Shown: positions 8,221 to 17,162 of the stretch, piece after piece
Layout: every line of letters starts with the position of its first letter
Position numbering within the stretch: the stretch's first letter is position 1
Assembly (NCBI GenBank): GCA_900541855.1
Contig: UQLD01000006.1
Span: 44,022-108,021 of the forward strand
Reading direction: 5' to 3'
Origin: an uncultured Collinsella sp.
GTDB taxonomy: Bacteria; Actinomycetota; Coriobacteriia; Coriobacteriales; Coriobacteriaceae
DNA: 64,000 nt
Made by a program: the position numbers and the translations under genes
Notes under the pieces: generated by a model
Databases searched by the model: none
Seen by the model: the letters and a program-made list of their open reading frames with translations, nothing else
Told to the model about the DNA's origin: nothing

Positions 8221-9369
8221 ATGAGTAAGAAAGAATGCATCGCGATGCTCCTCGCAGGAGGACAGGGCAGCCGATTGGGGGCACTCACCCAAAAGATCGC
8301 TAAGCCGGCGGTTAGCTTTGGTGGCAAGTTCCGCATTATCGACTTTTCGCTGTCCAACTGCTCCAACTCGGGCATCGACACGGTGGGCGTTCTGACGCAG
8401 TACCGTCCCTACCTGCTGCATGCCTATGTGGGCTCCGGCGAGGCCTGGGATCTGGACAGCCGTGACGGCGGCGTGTCGATTCTGCCGCCGTACGAGACGC
8501 AGACCGGCGGCGCCTGGTATGCGGGCACGGCCGACGCCATTACGCAGAACCTCGACTACATCAAGGCCAACGACCCCAAGTACGTCCTGATTCTTTCGGG
8601 CGATCACCTGTATCGCATGGACTACCGCAAGATGCTCAAGACGCACATTGAGAACAACGCCGACCTCACGGTGAGCGTTATGCCCGTGCCGTGGGAGGAG
8701 GCCAGCCGCTTTGGCATCCTGACCACCGACCCCGAGGACGGCCGCATCACCAAGTTCACCGAGAAGCCCGATAAGCCCGATTCGAACCTCGCGTCCATGG
8801 GCATCTACATCTTCTCGGCCGACGTCCTGATCGAGGCGCTCGAGGAGGATGCTCTGGACCAGCGCTCGAGCCACGACTTTGGCAAGGACATCATCCCCAA
8901 GCTGCTCGGCGAGGGCAAGCGCCTGTACAGCTACGAGTTTCACGGCTTTTGGAAGGACGTCGGCACCATCGCCAGCTTCCACGAGACCTCGATGGACCTG
9001 CTGGGCAACAACCCCGAGTTCGATCTGTTCGACAAGCACTTCCCCATCATGTCCAACATCACCACGCGTCCGCCGCACTACATTGGTCCGGATGGTCGCC
9101 TGGACGACTGCCTGGTCTCCAACGGCTGCAAGATCTACGGTACCGCTCGCCACTCGATCCTTTCGACCGATGTCATCATCGAGGAGCGCGCCGTGGTCGA
9201 GGACTCCGTGCTGCTGCCGGGTGCGCACGTTAAGAGCGGCGCGCACATCTGCCGCGCTATTTTGGGCGAGAACTCCACGGTCGAAGAGGGCGTGAAGCTC
9301 GGCTCTGTCGATACCACCAAGGATACGGCCGTCGTTGGAAATGACGTCGTTATCGGGAAGGGGGAATGA
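8221..9369 (+). CDS. glgC: Glucose-1-phosphate adenylyltransferase, catalytic subunit
   Basis: Makes ADP-glucose from glucose 1-phosphate and ATP, the committing step of glycogen synthesis. The 382-residue protein has the nucleotide-binding [14 protein letters not shown] near its N-terminus, the IIDFSLSNC segment and the [10 protein letters not shown] sugar-phosphate region. A left-handed beta-helix repeat occupies the last ~100 residues. The start ATG follows AGAAGGAGAAATCG. It is translationally close to glgD: the glgC TGA is 4 bases before the glgD ATG. Confidence 0.96.
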   Translation: MSKKECIAMLLAGGQGSRLGALTQKIAKPAVSFGGKFRIIDFSLSNCSNSGIDTVGVLTQYRPYLLHAYVGSGEAWDLDSRDGGVSILPPYETQTGGAWYAGTADAITQNLDYIKANDPKYVLILSGDHLYRMDYRKMLKTHIENNADLTVSVMPVPWEEASRFGILTTDPEDGRITKFTEKPDKPDSNLASMGIYIFSADVLIEALEEDALDQRSSHDFGKDIIPKLLGEGKRLYSYEFHGFWKDVGTIASFHETSMDLLGNNPEFDLFDKHFPIMSNITTRPPHYIGPDGRLDDCLVSNGCKIYGTARHSILSTDVIIEERAVVEDSVLLPGAHVKSGAHICRAILGENSTVEEGVKLGSVDTTKDTAVVGNDVVIGKGE

Positions 9370-9373
9370 TCCG

Positions 9374-10501
9374 ATGATCAATCGCAAGGCCATCGGTTAT
9401 ATCACCGCTAACTACTCTTCGACCTACGGCAGCGTGCTGCTCAAGGACCGCCCCATCGCGTCCGTTCCGTTTTTGGGCCGCTACCGCCTGATCGACTTCC
9501 CGCTGTCCAATATGATGAATGCCGGCATCAAGACCGTCGGTGTCGTCATGCCGGGCAACTATCGCTCGCTGATCGACCATGTGGGCTCGGGCAAGGACTG
9601 GGGCCTGGACCGCAAGAAGGGCGGCCTGTTCATGGTGCCCGGCAACGCGTATGGCACCACCAAGGGCGGCATGCGCTTCCTGCTGCGCGACATCATTTCC
9701 AACAAGACGCTGTTCCAGCGCTCGGACAAGCCCTATGTTGTGATGATGGGCACCAACATCATCTTTAACATGGACCTCAACACCATCATCGAGGCGCACG
9801 AGAACTCCGGTGCCCAGATGACCGTGGTGTACTGCAAGGCCACGCGCAACGTAGATGACGAGACCAAGCTGCAGATCAACGAGAACGGCCGTCTGACGGG
9901 CGTGAGCGCCGGCGTCGTGTACGGCGACAACGCCTCTATGGACTGCTGCATCGTCAACCGCGAGACGCTGCTCGAGATCATCGACCACTACCAGGCCGCC
10001 GACTATCTGGACCTGCTCGAGGCACTACAGGGCGACTTTGGCAACATCGACGTGTGCAGCTACGAGTACAAGGGCGAGGTCGTGGGCGTGTTTAGCGAGA
10101 AGTCGCTGTATCGTCGCAGCATGGACCTGCTCGACCAGACCGTGGCCGACCATCTCTTTGACCCCGAGCGCCCGATTCTGACCAAGGCTCACGACGTGCC
10201 GCCTTCGCGCTATGCGACCGGCAGCCACGCCTGCAACTCGATCATCTCGGCCGGCTGCATCATCAAGGGCACCGTGCGCAACTCGATCCTGTCGCGCGGC
10301 GTTGTGGTTGAGGAAGGCGCCTCGGTGACCAATTCGATCATCAACCAGAGCTGCGTCATCAAGAGCGGCGCCCGCGTTGAGAATGCAATCCTGGACAAGA
10401 ACAACGTGGTTCCCACCAACACCGAGCTTCGCGGCACGCCCGAGAACATCCTGGTGCTGGGAAAGGCCCCGTTAACTTCTGATATCACCAACGCGAGCTA
10501 G
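9374..10501 (+). CDS. glgD: GlgD, non-catalytic partner of ADP-glucose pyrophosphorylase
   Basis: A 375-residue homologue of GlgC in which the glycine-rich catalytic loop is replaced by NYSSTYGSVLLKDRP, as in Firmicutes GlgD, so it probably stimulates GlgC rather than making ADP-glucose itself. The C-terminal beta-helix repeats are kept. The ATG at 9374 is chosen over an upstream in-frame ATG at 9335 because AAGGGGGA lies 6 bases ahead of it and the upstream frame would overlap glgC by 35 bases. It is co-transcribed with glgC. Confidence 0.92.
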   Translation: MINRKAIGYITANYSSTYGSVLLKDRPIASVPFLGRYRLIDFPLSNMMNAGIKTVGVVMPGNYRSLIDHVGSGKDWGLDRKKGGLFMVPGNAYGTTKGGMRFLLRDIISNKTLFQRSDKPYVVMMGTNIIFNMDLNTIIEAHENSGAQMTVVYCKATRNVDDETKLQINENGRLTGVSAGVVYGDNASMDCCIVNRETLLEIIDHYQAADYLDLLEALQGDFGNIDVCSYEYKGEVVGVFSEKSLYRRSMDLLDQTVADHLFDPERPILTKAHDVPPSRYATGSHACNSIISAGCIIKGTVRNSILSRGVVVEEGASVTNSIINQSCVIKSGARVENAILDKNNVVPTNTELRGTPENILVLGKAPLTSDITNAS

Positions 10502-10532
10502 CTTTGGCACCGCAACATCGCTCGTAACACGT

Positions 10533-10568
10533 AGAATAGCCGCCCGGTTTGCGCCAGGCGGCTATTCT
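10533..10568 (+). promoter_or_regulatory. Perfect 12-bp hairpin between glgD and glgA
   Basis: AGAATAGCCGCC pairs with GGCGGCTATTCT across a 12-base loop in the short glgD-glgA gap, 22 bases ahead of the glgA start. It has no T run, so processing, stability or translation control is more likely than termination. Confidence 0.5.
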
Positions 10569-10590
10569 CGAATTGCAACAGGGAGACAAT

Positions 10591-12969
10591 ATGGCTGATT
10601 CCAGCAAAAAGATGCAGATCGTGTTTGCCTCGGCCGAGTGCGCACCGTTTGTGAAGACCGGTGGCCTGGGCGACGTGGCGGGCTCGCTGCCTGCGGCGCT
10701 TGTGCGCGCCGGCGCCGAAGTAATCGTGATGGTGCCCAAGTACGCCACCATCAAGGACGAGTACAAGTCGCAGATGGAGCACTTCTCCGACTTTTACGTG
10801 AGCCTGGGCTGGCGCAATGAGTACTGCGGACTCGAGAAGCTCGAGCACGACGGCGTCACCTATATGTTCATCGACAACGAGCGCTACTTTGCGCGCGACT
10901 ATCCGTACGGCTTCTTTGACGACGGCGAGCGCTTTGCGTTCTTCTCCAAGGCCATCACCGAGAGCCTGCAGCACCTGCCCGCCGGCTTTGAGTGCGACAT
11001 CCTGCACTGCAACGACTGGCAGACGGCGCTGGCGCCCGTGTTTTTGCGCGAGTTCTACCAGGGCCTGCCGCTGTATGACCGCGTCAAGACCGTGTTCTCG
11101 ATCCACAACGTGGCGTTCCAGGGCCAGTTTAGCGACACCGTGATGGAGGACATCCTTGGTGTGGCGCACATTCCGGCGGCCGCCTCGCAGCTGCGTTGCG
11201 ACGCCTGCAGCATCAACTACATGCTGGGCGCCCTGCGCTATGCCGACGCCATCACCACGGTGAGCCCCACCTATGCCAACGAGATCCAGACGCCCGAGTT
11301 TGGCGAGGGCCTGGACGGCGTACTGCGCGAGCGTTCCTACGCGCTGCAGGGCATTTTGAACGGCATTGACGTTGCGGGCTTTGACCCGGCAACAGACAAG
11401 CGAATTGCCGCCAACTACACCGTGGAGGACCGTTCCGGCAAGGCCGTGTGCAAGGCCAAGCTGCAGGAGGAACTGGGCCTCGAGGTTCGCGACGACCGTC
11501 CGCTCATGGTGATGGTCACGCGCCTGACGCGCCAGAAGGGCATGGATCTGGTCATGTACGCGCTCGACCGCATCCTGTCCGGCGGCGTGCAGGTGGCGGT
11601 GCTGGGCACCGGCGACCGCGACTACGAGGACGGCCTGCGCTACTTCCAGGACAAGTACCCCGGCACCATGGCCGCACGCATCGAGTTCGATCCGGCGCTG
11701 TCGCAGCGAATGTATGCCGCCGCCGATATGTTCCTGATGCCGTCGAAGTTTGAGCCCTGCGGCCTGTCGCAGATCATCGCCATGCGCTACGGCACCCTGC
11801 CCATCGTGCGCGAGACCGGTGGTCTGAAGGACACGGTGATCCCGTTTAACGAGTTTACCGGCGAGGGCACGGGCTTCTCGTTTAGCAACTTTAACGGCGA
11901 CGAAATGGGCGACGCCGTATTCCGCGCGGCACGCCTGTTCTGGGACAACCGCGATGCCTGGAACCAGCTGGTCACGCAGGCCATGAGCCAGGACTTTAGC
12001 TGGACGCGCTCGGCCGACAAGTATCTGGACCTGTACTTCTTTATGCACCCGGAGATTGAGCGCCCGGCGGCTGTGGAGGCTGCTACGGCCGTAGAGGAGC
12101 CGGTTGCTGATGAGGCCGAGCCTGCGGCGCCCGTTAAGGAGCCCGCTGCTGCTGAGGAGCCCAAGGTCGAGGAGAAGCCGGCTGAAGCTAAGCCCGTTAA
12201 GGCCGATCCTGAGGTGAAGGTCGAGGCTGCTCCCGAGCCCGAGCCTGAGGTGAAGCCCGCTGCGAAGCCTGCCACCAAAAAGACGACGACCCGCAAGGCA
12301 ACGGCTAAGAAGGCTACGACCACGAAGGCCGCTGCGAGCAAGACCACCGCTGCCAAGGCAACTACTGCCAAGGCATCGACCACGCGCAAGCGCACGACCG
12401 CCGCTGCCAGGAAGGCCAACGAGGTCGAGGCTGCTCCCGAGGTAAAGGCCGCCGCCGAGGCTAAGCCTGCGGCAAAGGCTCCGGCCAAGACCGCTGCCAA
12501 GAAGACGGCTGCAACCACCAAGAAGGCAACGGCAGCCAAGAAGACCACGGCTACGAAGTCGACGACGGCCAAGGCCGCTACGACGAAGGCCGCCGCGAAG
12601 ACGGCCCCGAAGGCTACTGCAAAGCCCGCCGTCAAGGTCGAGGAGGCGCCCTCCGAGCCCGAGGCCAAGGCAGCTGTCGAGGCAAAGCCGGCCGCCAAGA
12701 CCACCACGCGCAAACGCGCCGCGACGACGGCCAAGAAGACCACGACCAAGGCTGCAGCTCCCAAGGCAGAGGGTAAGGCCGAGGACAAGCCCGCAGTAAA
12801 GGCCGAGCCGACTCCGAAGGCTGCCGAGGTTAAGGCCGCTCCCAAGACTAAGGCAAAGACCGAGCCCGCCAAGGAGACCCCGGTCTCCCCCGCCGTTTCG
12901 GCCGAGGAAAAGGCTCCGACCAAGAAGACCTCCGTCCGCAAGGCAACGGCCGCCCGCAAGCGCCGCTAA
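10591..12969 (+). CDS. glgA: Glycogen synthase (ADP-glucose) with ~300-residue low-complexity tail
   Basis: Elongates alpha-1,4-glucan from ADP-glucose. The GT5 catalytic part spans about residues 1-486, with KTGGLGDVAGSLP near the N-terminus, HCNDWQTAL, VTRLTRQKGMDL and the C-terminal FEPCGLSQ motif. Residues ~487-792 are almost entirely Ala, Lys, Thr, Glu, Pro and Val, as an acidic Pro/Glu block followed by alternating Lys/Thr-rich and Glu-rich blocks ending in ATAARKRR. GlgA proteins normally end near 480 residues, so the tail is an addition. The ATG at 10591 is chosen for the AGGGAG 5 bases upstream; an upstream ATG at 10549 lacks one. A strong terminator follows. Confidence 0.95.
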   Translation: MADSSKKMQIVFASAECAPFVKTGGLGDVAGSLPAALVRAGAEVIVMVPKYATIKDEYKSQMEHFSDFYVSLGWRNEYCGLEKLEHDGVTYMFIDNERYFARDYPYGFFDDGERFAFFSKAITESLQHLPAGFECDILHCNDWQTALAPVFLREFYQGLPLYDRVKTVFSIHNVAFQGQFSDTVMEDILGVAHIPAAASQLRCDACSINYMLGALRYADAITTVSPTYANEIQTPEFGEGLDGVLRERSYALQGILNGIDVAGFDPATDKRIAANYTVEDRSGKAVCKAKLQEELGLEVRDDRPLMVMVTRLTRQKGMDLVMYALDRILSGGVQVAVLGTGDRDYEDGLRYFQDKYPGTMAARIEFDPALSQRMYAAADMFLMPSKFEPCGLSQIIAMRYGTLPIVRETGGLKDTVIPFNEFTGEGTGFSFSNFNGDEMGDAVFRAARLFWDNRDAWNQLVTQAMSQDFSWTRSADKYLDLYFFMHPEIERPAAVEAATAVEEPVADEAEPAAPVKEPAAAEEPKVEEKPAEAKPVKADPEVKVEAAPEPEPEVKPAAKPATKKTTTRKATAKKATTTKAAASKTTAAKATTAKASTTRKRTTAAARKANEVEAAPEVKAAAEAKPAAKAPAKTAAKKTAATTKKATAAKKTTATKSTTAKAATTKAAAKTAPKATAKPAVKVEEAPSEPEAKAAVEAKPAAKTTTRKRAATTAKKTTTKAAAPKAEGKAEDKPAVKAEPTPKAAEVKAAPKTKAKTEPAKETPVSPAVSAEEKAPTKKTSVRKATAARKRR

Positions 12970-12993
12970 TCCGGACGATTAAAACTAAATCCT

Positions 12994-13038
12994 CAACGCA
13001 AAAGAGGGCGCCCCAACCAGGCGCCCTCTTTTGCGTTG
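12994..13038. terminator. Strong bidirectional terminator after glgA
   Basis: Arms CAACGCAAAAGAGGGCGCC and GGCGCCCTCTTTTGCGTTG (19 bases, perfect) enclose a 7-base loop. A and T runs inside the arms allow termination from either side. It closes the glg operon. Confidence 0.9.
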
Positions 13039-13060
13039 AACTTCGCATTAAAAAGAGGGC

Positions 13061-13192
13061 CGGTTTACTACGACAAAATGGCTCCGGCCGACCACGGCGA
13101 GTAATCTTCGAAATTAAGAACGCTTCTAGCTGCGGTTTTAATATCACCAAAATGACTGTTGTTGAGATCATTCAATTCGTCGTAGTAAACCG
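13061..13192. repeat. Element with 14-bp terminal inverted repeats
   Basis: CGGTTTACTACGAC at 13061-13074 is matched by its exact inverse GTCGTAGTAAACCG at 13179-13192. The interior shows little further pairing, so this looks like a short MITE-like or recombination element rather than a terminator. It lies between the glgA terminator and the GH13/MalQ promoter. Confidence 0.5.
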
Positions 13193-13257
13193 AAGTACTT
13201 TTGTTTGGATACAAATAGTATCGGTATAGACGTTTTTAAATATCGCGATAATTTGGG

Positions 13258-13275
13258 TGGTAAAACGATTTTCTA
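13258..13275. promoter_or_regulatory. LacI-type operator-like site upstream of the GH13/MalQ gene
   Basis: TGGTAAAACGATTTTCTA matches the left half of the glgB-region palindromes and has the AAAACGATTTT core. It is one of two copies before this gene. Confidence 0.4.
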
Positions 13276-13292
13276 GGACAACCGTTCGCCGA

Positions 13293-13345
13293 TGGTAAAC
13301 GGATGTTGTTTATACAGCCTGTGTGCAACATATATACTTATATCC
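13293..13345 (+). promoter_or_regulatory. Second operator-like site and probable promoter of the GH13/MalQ gene
   Basis: TGGTAAAC at 13293 and GTTTAT at 13308 form an imperfect inverted repeat. TTGTTT (13306-13311) could be a -35, followed by an AT-rich CATATATACTTATA stretch (13329-13342) as the -10 region. The operator-like site covers the -35, as in a repressed promoter. The exact -10 is uncertain. Confidence 0.35.
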
Positions 13346-13399
13346 TGTGCGTAAAGCCCATGGCCCGCAGGCCGTGATTCTATTGAACTGGACCGAATT

Positions 13400-16300
13400 A
13401 TGAGATTGATTCACAACAGCCGTCTGCCGCAGTTTCGCACTCCGTTTGGCGCTGTGACCACTGGAACTTCCGTTTCGCTCTCGGTGATTTTGGAGGATGC
13501 CGACCCCAACCAGGCAACGCTTACGCTGCGCACCTGGGTCGATGAGATCGGTGAATCTCTGTATCCCATGACGCACGAGGGCGACGGCATATTTACCGTA
13601 GAGCTTGAGTGCGCCGAGCCCTGTCTTATCTGGTACAGCTTTATCTGCAACATCGAGGGCCAGCCCGAGGTCCGTCTGGGCGCACCGCAGGGTCGCACCG
13701 GTGGCGAGGGCGTAACTTACAACTACGCCGAGGTCCCGTCCTTCCAGATCACCGTCTACAAGCACCGCAAAGTTCGTCCCGAGTGGTACGAGCGTGGCAT
13801 GGTCTACCAGATCTTCCCCGACCGCTATGCCCGCGATGAAAACTGGCGCGAGCGCACGCTTGCCGAAGTTGAAAAACCACGCAAAGGAATCCAGCGCCGC
13901 ATGGTCGAGGACTGGAACGAACCGCCCGAGTACGAGCGTGCCGAAGACGGCTCCATCAAGACCTGGGATTTTTACGGCGGCTCGCTCAAGGGTATCCAAA
14001 ATGACCTGCCCCGCATTGCCGAGCTGGGCTTTACGGCCATCTACCTCAACCCCATCTTTGAGGCCGCGAGCAACCACCGCTACGACACGGCCGACTACAC
14101 CAAGATCGACCCGATTCTGGGCACCGAGCAGGACTTTACCGAGCTGTGCGAGGCGGCCGAGAAGCTTGGCATTTCCATCATTCTAGACGGTGTGTTCAAC
14201 CATACGGGCGACGACTCGATCTACTTTAACCGCTACGGCAATTATCCCGGCGTCGGTGCTTGGCAGAGCGAGGACTCGCCGTGGCGCGATGCATTTTACT
14301 TCCATGAGGACGGTTCGTATGACTGCTGGTGGGGCGTGGGCAACATGCCCGCCATCAATGAGAGCTCCGAACTGGTGCGCGAGCGGCTCCTGGGCAAGGA
14401 CGGCGTGATCCGTAAATGGCTGCGCGCCGGTGCCCATGGCTGGCGACTCGATGTGGCCGACGAGCTTTCCGACGACTTCCTGGCCGAAATCAAAAAGGCC
14501 GTGCTCGCCGAGAAGCCCGACGCACTGCTGCTCGGCGAAGTCTGGGAGGACGCTTCCAACAAGATCAGCTATGGCCACCTGCGTCGCTATCTGCAGGGCT
14601 CGGAGCTCGACTCCGCCATGGACTACCCCTTCCGCGACATGGTCATCGGCTTTTTGATGGGCTACAAGAACGCTTACCAGGCAGCCGAGGATATCGAAAC
14701 CCTGCGCGAGAACTACCCGCGCGAGGCACTGGCCTGCGCGCTCAATCTGCTTTCGAGCCACGACCGTCCGCGCATCATCTCGGTGCTCGGCGGTGGCCCC
14801 GACGAGTCGCAGCTGCCCGAGAGCGAGCGCAGCAAATGGCGCCTGGACGAGAACTCGATGGGTCTGGCCAAGAGCCGTTTTTGGCTGGCGACGCTCATGC
14901 AGATGACCTTCCCGGGCGTACCCTCAATCTATTACGGCGATGAATACGGCTTGGAGGGCCTCACCGATCCGGGCAACCGCCGTACCCTGCCGACCAAGGA
15001 CCAACTCCACGACTTCGACACACTGGCCATCGTTAAGAACGCGTCTGCCGTGCGCCGTGCGCTGCCCTTTATGGTCGATGGCGAGATCAAGGCCTTTGCG
15101 CTCAACGACGAAGTCTTGGCTTACACCCGCACGGGCAAAGACGGCGAGGCCGCGACGGTTATCATCAACCGCAGTCTGCGCAATTCGCACCGCGTGACGA
15201 TTCCGGCGCTCGGCGAATGCGCGAGCGACGTGATCAGCGGTCACGAGTGCGAGATCCACAACGGTACCGTCACGCTCGACCTGTACCCGCTGGGCTCTTC
15301 GATCATCTATCACCATGCCGAGAAGCGCCTGCAGGAGCCGCTCGATCATGGCGCGGGCGTTGTGTGCCACATCACCTCGGTGCCGACCGATGACGGCAAG
15401 CCCGGCACAATCGGTGCGCCCACGCGTCGCTTTATCGACCATCTGGCCGCTATGGGCATGCGCTACTGGCAAGTCCTGCCCGTCAACCCCACGGACTTCT
15501 TCCGCTCCCCCTACGCCGGCCCCTCGGCCTTTGCAGGCAATATTGATCTGCTACCCGAGAGTCACGAAGAGCTGGCAGCCGACTTTGAGACCTGGAAGGC
15601 CCGCGGCGGCGAGGATGCCGATCCGCTGTACACCGCGTTTAAACATCGCAATGCCGATTGGCTTGAGAAATACTGCGTCTACATGGCCGTTAAAAAGTAC
15701 TTTGAGGGCGAGTCGCGCCATGATTGGCCGGCAGATGTCGCGCGCTACAACGAACATCTGATCGACGACAAGCGCTTCCACAACGAGGCCGAGCTTCAGG
15801 CGTACATGCAGTACCGCTTTGACCTCGCTTGGTGCGAGCTCATGAACTATGCGCACAAGAAGGGCATCGAGGTTATCGGGGATATTCCTATGTACGTGTC
15901 CGACGATTCGGCAGACGCGTGGAGCGAACCCGAGAACTTCTGGCTGTCCGATACCGGCAAGGCGATTGAGATTTCCGGTGCGCCGCCCGACAACTTTGCG
16001 CCCGAGGGCCAGGTGTGGGGCAACCCAACGTTCCGCTGGGACCACATGAAGCAGAACGGCTATAGCTGGTGGATGGATCGCCTGCGTCGTGCGTTTTCGC
16101 TCTACGACCGCGTGCGCCTGGATCACTTCCTGGGCTTCCACAGCTATTTCAGCATTCCCGCGGGTAAGGCATGCGCCGACGGGCGTTGGCTGGCAGGCCC
16201 GGGCAAGGACCTGTTCCAGACCGCCTACGACGAGCTGGGTCCGCTCAACTTTATCGCTGAGGACTTGGGCTATCTGACGCCCGGTGTTCGCGCCATGGCA

Positions 16301-16696
16301 TCGACCTGCGGTTTCCCCGGCATGGACGTGCTGGAGTTTAGCGACTACGACGTTCGTTGCGGAATTCATCCCACACCGGGCAAGATCCTGTATACCTCGA
16401 CGCACGACACCTCGACGCTTGCCGGATGGTGCACACACTCCTTTGCAGGCGGCGACGAGCCGAGCGGCATTGAACTGGCAAGCGAGCTCATGGGCAACGC
16501 CCTGGCCAGCGATGCTCCGCTCGTGATGATGCCGCTGCAGGACGTGCTAGGACTGGGCGACGATGCACGTATGAACGTGCCGGGCGTGGCCACGGGCAAC
16601 TGGACCTGGCAGGCTGAGGAGGCCGACGTTGCGGCAGCCGAGGAGAAAACTGCGAAGCTCCTGCGCAGCACCCATAGATTCTGGGGCGAAGCGTGA
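13400..16696 (+). CDS. Fused GH13 alpha-glucan hydrolase and 4-alpha-glucanotransferase (GH77, MalQ)
   Basis: A 1098-residue two-enzyme chain. Residues ~1-640 are a neopullulanase/amylase-type GH13 with an N-terminal beta domain. Its nucleophile is Asp351 in WRLDVADEL, acid/base Glu380 in LLGEVWED and third carboxylate Asp455 in SSHDRPR. Residues ~645-1098 are GH77 with Asp908 in VRLDHFLGF, Glu954 in NFIAEDLGY and Asp1003 in STHDTSTLAGW. Both active sites look complete. Together they would trim and rearrange maltodextrins released from glycogen or starch. No clear ribosome-binding site precedes the ATG. The upstream operator-like sites match those at glgB. Confidence 0.92.
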   Translation: MRLIHNSRLPQFRTPFGAVTTGTSVSLSVILEDADPNQATLTLRTWVDEIGESLYPMTHEGDGIFTVELECAEPCLIWYSFICNIEGQPEVRLGAPQGRTGGEGVTYNYAEVPSFQITVYKHRKVRPEWYERGMVYQIFPDRYARDENWRERTLAEVEKPRKGIQRRMVEDWNEPPEYERAEDGSIKTWDFYGGSLKGIQNDLPRIAELGFTAIYLNPIFEAASNHRYDTADYTKIDPILGTEQDFTELCEAAEKLGISIILDGVFNHTGDDSIYFNRYGNYPGVGAWQSEDSPWRDAFYFHEDGSYDCWWGVGNMPAINESSELVRERLLGKDGVIRKWLRAGAHGWRLDVADELSDDFLAEIKKAVLAEKPDALLLGEVWEDASNKISYGHLRRYLQGSELDSAMDYPFRDMVIGFLMGYKNAYQAAEDIETLRENYPREALACALNLLSSHDRPRIISVLGGGPDESQLPESERSKWRLDENSMGLAKSRFWLATLMQMTFPGVPSIYYGDEYGLEGLTDPGNRRTLPTKDQLHDFDTLAIVKNASAVRRALPFMVDGEIKAFALNDEVLAYTRTGKDGEAATVIINRSLRNSHRVTIPALGECASDVISGHECEIHNGTVTLDLYPLGSSIIYHHAEKRLQEPLDHGAGVVCHITSVPTDDGKPGTIGAPTRRFIDHLAAMGMRYWQVLPVNPTDFFRSPYAGPSAFAGNIDLLPESHEELAADFETWKARGGEDADPLYTAFKHRNADWLEKYCVYMAVKKYFEGESRHDWPADVARYNEHLIDDKRFHNEAELQAYMQYRFDLAWCELMNYAHKKGIEVIGDIPMYVSDDSADAWSEPENFWLSDTGKAIEISGAPPDNFAPEGQVWGNPTFRWDHMKQNGYSWWMDRLRRAFSLYDRVRLDHFLGFHSYFSIPAGKACADGRWLAGPGKDLFQTAYDELGPLNFIAEDLGYLTPGVRAMASTCGFPGMDVLEFSDYDVRCGIHPTPGKILYTSTHDTSTLAGWCTHSFAGGDEPSGIELASELMGNALASDAPLVMMPLQDVLGLGDDARMNVPGVATGNWTWQAEEADVAAAEEKTAKLLRSTHRFWGEA

Positions 16697-16740
16697 TAAA
16701 ACCCCCGATATAGGGTACAGTTACAGACGTTTGAATTTTT

Positions 16741-16765
16741 GCGGGCAGAGCGATCTGCCCGCTTT
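16741..16765 (+). terminator. Terminator after the GH13/MalQ gene
   Basis: GCGGGCAG and CTGCCCGC enclose a 6-base loop and are followed by TTTGTG. The T run is short, so read-through into the next small gene is possible. Confidence 0.6.
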
Positions 16766-16784
16766 GTGCTGAAAAGGAAGTATT

Positions 16785-17021
16785 ATGGCGCGCTACGATT
16801 ACAAGTGCACGAGCTGCGGCAACGTGTTTGAGGTTGAGCACCCCATGTCCGAGACGCCCGAGGTCGTATGCCCCAACTGCGGCGCCCCGGCGGCCAAGAC
16901 GTTCTCGGCCAGCGGCATTAAGTTCGACGGCAGCGGTTTCTACAACACCGACCAACGCACTGGCGGCTCCAGCACCAGCGCCACCAGCGGCTGCTGCGCC
17001 AACTGCCCGCATAGCCACTAG
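16785..17021 (+). CDS. FmdB-type zinc-ribbon protein
   Basis: A 78-residue protein with YKCTSCGNVFE at its start and VVCPNCGAPA after it, the paired CxxC zinc ribbon of the FmdB/CxxC_CXXC_SSSS regulatory-protein family. A Gly/Ser-rich stretch and a terminal CCANCPHSH give further possible ligands. The ribosome-binding site AAAAGGAAG lies 4 bases ahead of the ATG. The function of the family is not well defined; regulation or metal binding is likely. It stands alone between two terminators. Confidence 0.85.
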   Translation: MARYDYKCTSCGNVFEVEHPMSETPEVVCPNCGAPAAKTFSASGIKFDGSGFYNTDQRTGGSSTSATSGCCANCPHSH

Positions 17022-17030
17022 AAACCAAAC

Positions 17031-17070
17031 AGCCCCGCGATCGACACCGATCGCGGGGCTGATTCTTTAG
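17031..17070 (+). terminator. Terminator after the FmdB-type gene
   Basis: AGCCCCGCGATCG pairs with CGATCGCGGGGCT around a short ACAC loop, followed by GATTCTTT. It is probably functional although the T run is interrupted. Confidence 0.7.
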
Positions 17071-17089
17071 CTACCCAGGCATCTTTATG

Positions 17090-17157
17090 AGTTGCGGTGA
17101 AATAAGGACTGTTTGGCAGGCAGAAGCGGCTTTTCAATCCCTATTTCACCGCAACTT
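17090..17157. repeat. 68-bp palindromic repeat, copy 1
   Basis: Arms AGTTGCGGTGAAATA (17090-17104) and its exact inverse (17142-17156) continue for about 7 more bases with two mismatches; the centre is variable. The same arms and the same length recur at 33326-33393. It has no T run. It lies between two convergent genes. Confidence 0.75.
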
Positions 17158-17162
17158 AGTAG

